A stretch of DNA of 64,000 bases from Bacteroidota bacterium (lineage in GTDB: Bacteria > Bacteroidota > Bacteroidia > Bacteroidales > JAADJA01), in the NCBI GenBank assembly GCA_020444515.1, contig JAHLKX010000001.1, positions 620,001-684,000 on the forward strand. The letters are read 5' to 3'. Position 1 is the stretch's first letter. Each line of letters starts with the position of its first letter. Position numbers and translations under genes: made by a program. Shown here piece after piece: positions 60,499 to 64,000 of the stretch. The notes under the pieces were generated by a model, which saw nothing but the letters and a program-made list of their open reading frames with translations, did not search any database and was not told the DNA's origin.

Positions 60499-61356
60499 AT
60501 GATTAGAAAAGGTTTTTATTTTGTATTCTTTTTTGCAGCATTAATGATGTTAAACCGATGTAATTCACCTGAAATGCCATCTCCTGAGACTAGCTCCTAT
60601 AAGATTTTGTTTTTACATCACAGTACCGGTAATCTAATATGGAATGGCAAACCAAAAGGGTTCGATGCCATACGCAATTGGTTCAGAGATGTAAAAGCTG
60701 TGCCGGAATGGTTTATTTCATACAATGAAAAAAATGGCACCGATTATTATATTGAAGAAAGGAGTTTCCCAAAAGAAAAACCATATGGATGGAAAAATTA
60801 CCCCTATGATTACTATAACATATGGGTCAAAAATGGGGGTCAAACTTCATTTATGGAAGAACCAACCCTCGAAATGTTAACTCCCCAATGGGATATGATC
60901 ATCTTTAAACATTGTTTTCCAGTGGGTCGTATCGAGGAAGATACCGGGATGCCCGACATCAACTCTGAAGAAAAACGTTTGGAAAATTATAAATTGCAAT
61001 ACCTGGCGCTGAAAGATAAAATGCTCGAATTTCCTGATACGAAATTTCTGTTATGGACAGGTGCAGCCCTGGTTGAAAGGAAAACTACACCCGAAAATGC
61101 AGAGAGAACCCGGGCCTTTTTTAATTGGGTCAAAGATGAGTGGGACACGCCGGGGGATAATATTTTTATTTGGGATTTTTATAATCTGGAAACGGAGGGT
61201 GGCATATATTTAAAAGATGAATATGCCCGTAATCCGGGAAATTCCCATCCAAACAAAGCATTTGCAGCCAGGGTGGCGCCGTTATTTTGTAACCGTATAG
61301 TTGATGTTATTGAAAATGAAGGCAGTCGAACGACCCTGACTGGTGAGAAAAAATAA
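60499..61356 (+). CDS. SGNH-like lipoprotein of unknown substrate
   Basis: 285 residues; lipobox LMMLNRC. The mature part starts ILFLHHSTGNLIWNG, with GxxI/HHS near the N-terminus and NPGNSHPNKAF near the C-terminus, a serine/His arrangement seen in distant SGNH/GDSL-like families, though the canonical GDS block is missing. It probably acts on the same surface polymer as the MBOAT pair. It is divergent from the MBOAT gene and followed after 76 bases by the acyl carrier protein gene. Confidence 0.6.
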   Translation: MIRKGFYFVFFFAALMMLNRCNSPEMPSPETSSYKILFLHHSTGNLIWNGKPKGFDAIRNWFRDVKAVPEWFISYNEKNGTDYYIEERSFPKEKPYGWKNYPYDYYNIWVKNGGQTSFMEEPTLEMLTPQWDMIIFKHCFPVGRIEEDTGMPDINSEEKRLENYKLQYLALKDKMLEFPDTKFLLWTGAALVERKTTPENAERTRAFFNWVKDEWDTPGDNIFIWDFYNLETEGGIYLKDEYARNPGNSHPNKAFAARVAPLFCNRIVDVIENEGSRTTLTGEKK

Positions 61357-61432
61357 ATAAGCCTGTATACGAAACATATTGTTTTGTCGAAGATATAATA
61401 CCTGAAATTTCCCAATCCTAATTTGTATTAAA

Positions 61433-61684
61433 ATGATAGAAACTATTGAAGTAAAAGATAAAATTAGAAAGTTCATAGCCGAGACTGCTTTTGTCTCAGA
61501 GGATAAGGTTAAAGATGAAACCCTTATTTTCACAGAGGGTATCTTTGACTCTATGGGTTTCCTTTCACTGATCAACTTTATTGAAGATAATTTCAGTATC
61601 AAAGCGGAAGATGCTGAATTACTGGAAGAGAACTTTGAATCGGTAGAAGCAATTGCCAATTTTGTAGTAAAAAAATCCAATTAA
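61433..61684 (+). CDS. Acyl carrier protein
   Basis: 83-residue carrier with the phosphopantetheine-bearing Ser40 in GIFDSMGFLSL and an acidic helix after it (NFIEDNFSIKAEDAELLEENF). It is not the housekeeping AcpP (no DSLD motif; Asp-Ser-Met instead) and is probably dedicated to the neighbouring acyl-AMP ligase. Its stop lies 6 bases before the asparagine synthetase ATG, so the two are cotranscribed. Confidence 0.9.
   Translation: MIETIEVKDKIRKFIAETAFVSEDKVKDETLIFTEGIFDSMGFLSLINFIEDNFSIKAEDAELLEENFESVEAIANFVVKKSN
61627..61660 (+). other. No additional feature inside acpP 3' end
   Basis: This short stretch was examined for a terminator between the carrier protein gene and the asparagine synthetase gene and none was found, which supports cotranscription of the two. 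Confidence 0.3.
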
Positions 61685-61690
61685 TTCAAC

Positions 61691-63673
61691 ATGTGCGGCA
61701 TTGCCGGAATTTTCCATGTAAAACAATCGGAAAAACCTGTCCATCAGCAGAGCATTGAAAACATGCTCAGGGTCATTCGCCACCGGGGACCTGATGAGAG
61801 CGGTATTTACCTTGAAAAAAACATTGGAATGGGCAATGTCCGATTGAGTATTATTGACCTGTCATCCGGAAGTCAGCCGCTGAGTGCTCAAAACGATCGG
61901 TACTGGATCGTTTATAATGGAGAGTTGTTTAATTATCCCGAGCTCAGAGACGAATTACAATCCCGAGGATATCATTTTCATACATCTTCAGACACTGAAG
62001 TGGTTGTTCAGTCTTATGCTTGCTGGGGCCCGCAATGTCTTCAAAAGTTCAATGGTCAATTTGCCATTAGTATTTGGGATTCACAGAAGAAAGAACTTTT
62101 TCTTGCCCGTGATCGGGCTGGAATAAGACCTCTTTTTTATACTGAGAAAAATGGCAGTCTTTATTATTGCTCCGAAATAAAGGGTTTATTTGAGAATCCT
62201 GAAATTGAAAGGACCATCTCCAGGGATGGACTGGCCCAGGTTTTCAGATTCTGGACGACCATCACCCCCGAAACCCCTTATGAAAATATTCGGGAATTGC
62301 CTCCTGCTCATTATATGCTGATAAGTCAGCATCAAAAAAAGATCGAACGATACTGGTCTTTGTCATTTCCCATTAACCCTGACAATATTAAAGAGAAACC
62401 CATTGGTGAATATATTGAAGAATTTCGAGAACTTTTCAGGGATGCAGTAAAAATCAGGTTACGTGCTGATGTTGAAGTGGCTGCCTACCTAAGTGGAGGT
62501 ATCGACTCAACTGTAACTACTGCTTTTATTCATGAGTTAGAACCAGGTTTGTTGAATACGTTTTCTATAGGATTTACAGATCGGGATTTTGATGAATCTG
62601 CCTATCAAAATGAAGCTTCCCAATATTTTGGAACCCATCACACTGCTTTTTCCTGCACATCAGAAGAAATTGGCGAAAACTTTTATAATACGGTTTATTT
62701 TGCTGAATATCCCATTCTGAGAACAGCTCCTACGCCCATGTACCTGCTTTCTAAAAAGGTTCGTGAAAGAAACATCAAAGTTGTAATTACAGGTGAAGGG
62801 GCGGACGAAATTCTTGCAGGATATAATATTTTCAAAGAAGCAAAGATCCGTCGTTTTTGGTCCCGGGAACCGGAATCAACCGCAAGACCTTTGTTGCTGA
62901 GACAGCTTTATCCATACCTTCCCATGATGAAGGATGCTAAAAGCAGTGGTTTGAAAATGTTTTTTGGATTTGCCCTGGCGGATACGCAAAATCCTTATTA
63001 TTCGCATTTATTGCGATGGCACAATACTTCCCGGATCAGCCATTACCTGAATGAAGACTGGAAAACGAACCTGACTGATGAATCCTTCCGGAAATTATTG
63101 GATAATATGGTACATCCCGATTTCAATCGTTTTGGTGAACTGGCCAGATCGCAATACCTTGAGTTCTCTATTTTTATGTCTAACTATTTGCTTTCCTCTC
63201 AGGGTGATCGAATGGCCATGGGGAATTCGGTGGAGGGACGCTATCCTTTCCTTGATTACAGAGTTATTGAGTTTGCATCTGCCCTGCCGGAACGTTATAA
63301 ACTAAATGCCCTGAATGAAAAATTCATCCTTAAAAAAATGATGAAGGGTTATATTCCCGATTCTATTTTAAACCGGAACAAACAAGCCTATCGGGCCCCT
63401 ATAACAGGGAGCCTAACAGGAGAACGACAACCTGAATTTGCCAAGGACTTATTGTCAGAAACCTCAATCACCTCATACGGGTATTTTAACAATACACTGG
63501 TCTCCAAATTGAAAGAAAAAATCAAAAGTGGTAAAATGGTATCTGAAATTGATAACATGGCCCTCGCCGGAATTCTTTCAACGCAACTGATCCATCACCT
63601 CTTCATCCAGGGCAAAGCAGGTGGCCTTAAAAAAAATGACCTTCATAACCTGAAGGTCATCCAAAAAGATTAA
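61691..63673 (+). CDS. asnB: Glutamine-hydrolysing asparagine synthetase-like amidotransferase
   Basis: 660 residues. Class II glutamine amidotransferase domain from Cys2 (MCGIAGIFH, RHRGPDESGIY, NGELFNYPELRDEL) and synthetase domain with PP-loop AAYLSGGIDSTVTTAFI and ITGEGADEILAGYNIF, then GRYPFLDYRVIEFAS. It converts a carboxylate to an amide through acyl-AMP; members in glycan clusters amidate sugars or acyl-carrier-bound substrates. Cotranscription with an acyl carrier protein favours a dedicated role over asparagine supply. A minus-strand terminator is embedded in its last codons. Confidence 0.88.
   Translation: MCGIAGIFHVKQSEKPVHQQSIENMLRVIRHRGPDESGIYLEKNIGMGNVRLSIIDLSSGSQPLSAQNDRYWIVYNGELFNYPELRDELQSRGYHFHTSSDTEVVVQSYACWGPQCLQKFNGQFAISIWDSQKKELFLARDRAGIRPLFYTEKNGSLYYCSEIKGLFENPEIERTISRDGLAQVFRFWTTITPETPYENIRELPPAHYMLISQHQKKIERYWSLSFPINPDNIKEKPIGEYIEEFRELFRDAVKIRLRADVEVAAYLSGGIDSTVTTAFIHELEPGLLNTFSIGFTDRDFDESAYQNEASQYFGTHHTAFSCTSEEIGENFYNTVYFAEYPILRTAPTPMYLLSKKVRERNIKVVITGEGADEILAGYNIFKEAKIRRFWSREPESTARPLLLRQLYPYLPMMKDAKSSGLKMFFGFALADTQNPYYSHLLRWHNTSRISHYLNEDWKTNLTDESFRKLLDNMVHPDFNRFGELARSQYLEFSIFMSNYLLSSQGDRMAMGNSVEGRYPFLDYRVIEFASALPERYKLNALNEKFILKKMMKGYIPDSILNRNKQAYRAPITGSLTGERQPEFAKDLLSETSITSYGYFNNTLVSKLKEKIKSGKMVSEIDNMALAGILSTQLIHHLFIQGKAGGLKKNDLHNLKVIQKD
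63627..63660 (-). terminator. Terminator of the thioredoxin-family gene, inside the asnB 3' end
   Basis: ATGACCTTCA (63636-63645) pairs with TGAAGGTCAT (63651-63660), a perfect 10-bp stem with a five-base loop. On the minus strand it is followed by eight T (63635-63628), so it ends transcription of the gene at 63687-64000. It lies in the coding sequence for the last residues of asnB. Confidence 0.8.
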
Positions 63674-63686
63674 TCTCATCTCTCTT

Positions 63687-64000
63687 TTATTTTTTAGATG
63701 CTTTGTTTTTAATGGAACATCCAATTGCTTTTGTATAACCAGGATCTGGTGTCCCACCTTCAAGCAGGGCATCAACAGCATCTTCAAGATAGGATTCCGT
63801 TACTTTAGAAGCATCTGTATGATTATTATCAATGGCCCCAATGTACCTGACAATTAAATCGCCCTCCTCTTTATTGAGTAAAAAAACATGAGGCGTTCTG
63901 GTGGCTCCATAAAGTGGATAAACTTTCTGATCAGCATCAAATAAATAGGGGAAAGTAAAGCCCTTTTCTTTGGCATTGATTTTCATGTTTTCGAAGGAGT
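63687..64000 (-). CDS. Thioredoxin/AhpC-family protein, 5' part outside the window
   Basis: C-terminal 104 or so residues of a redoxin-fold protein. The frame continues past the window edge (residues SFEN precede the visible MKINAKEKGFTFPYL). FDADQKVYPLYGATRTPHVFLLNKEE with the cis-Pro (TPHVFLL) is the thioredoxin-fold core of alkyl-hydroperoxide-reductase-like proteins of about 190-210 residues. The peroxidatic cysteine lies in the missing half. Its transcript ends in a terminator inside asnB. Confidence 0.85.
   Translation of the reverse strand, partial: SFENMKINAKEKGFTFPYLFDADQKVYPLYGATRTPHVFLLNKEEGDLIVRYIGAIDNNHTDASKVTESYLEDAVDALLEGGTPDPGYTKAIGCSIKNKASKK

Noticed and set aside
1..64000. 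tRNA, rRNA, CRISPR, transposase and prophage genes
   Set aside because: Reading both strands gave no tRNA T-loop pattern with matching arms, no rRNA, no spaced direct-repeat array and no transposase or phage structural motif.

Overview
The window looks like a chromosomal segment of a Bacteroidota bacterium, most likely class Bacteroidia and probably free-living rather than a gut commensal. The evidence is a 287-residue RpoD-type sigma factor of the Bacteroidetes kind, secreted proteins ending in type IX secretion (T9SS) sorting domains, several exact TAnnTTTG promoter elements (two with a correctly spaced -33 TTG/TTTG), weak or absent Shine-Dalgarno sequences, several TTG starts, and moderate to low GC. 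No rRNA, tRNA, CRISPR array, insertion sequence or prophage was recognised.

Left part (0-5.7 kb): gcvT on the minus strand, then a FlaA1/CapD-type nucleotide-sugar dehydratase overlapping an MFS exporter, then a T9SS-exported M28 peptidase closed by a clear terminator. From 5.9 to 8.6 kb lies an AT-rich accessory stretch of three single genes separated by inverted-repeat spacers, resembling a gene-cassette array. An ornithine cyclodeaminase-like gene overlapping L-serine dehydratase follows (8.6-11.2 kb). From 11.3 to 19.5 kb is a same-strand group: barrel protein, TspO, lipocalin, DUF2177, a DAK2-DegV (FakA-FakB-like) fusion, DUF1295, a membrane-anchored peroxiredoxin, DUF2256, a cryptochrome/photolyase-related protein and a small membrane protein. 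It reads as a photo-oxidative stress and lipid-repair module.

Middle part (19.9-44.2 kb): an SNTE-repeat solenoid protein precedes a LytS-type kinase, a second kinase that has lost its phospho-acceptor histidine, and a LytTR regulator. Then come a divergent heptaheme-TPR lipoprotein pair and a T9SS BNR-propeller protein. A tight operon (30-36.5 kb) carries a sodium:solute symporter, a GNAT, a sigma-70 factor, an M20 amidohydrolase and two PLP racemases (alanine- and ornithine-racemase types), preceded by a possible aromatic-rich leader peptide. NikR with a NicO-type nickel exporter, a lipoprotein, truA, rex, a VWA-like membrane protein, a DUF3108-like protein and fabG follow.

Right part (44.4-64 kb): an AlbA_2-domain protein, then two convergent unknown secreted-type genes of mosaic base composition (45.3-48.1 kb), one with an internal T9SS-like domain and one with 29 cysteines. 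Next is a mutagenic-repair locus: a DnaE-type polymerase and DinB on one strand, and a four-helix-bundle protein, a self-cleaving S24 repressor and an exonuclease-GIY-YIG fusion on the other, with AACNNNN heptad repeats on both sides of dinB. The end of the window (55.5-63.7 kb) encodes a NadE-like enzyme, an acyl-AMP ligase, an SGNH protein, an MBOAT acyltransferase, another SGNH-like lipoprotein, an acyl carrier protein and an asparagine synthetase. These cover the four functions of a Dlt system plus two nitrogen-transfer enzymes, and this is my leading candidate for an undescribed system. A truncated thioredoxin-family gene closes the window.
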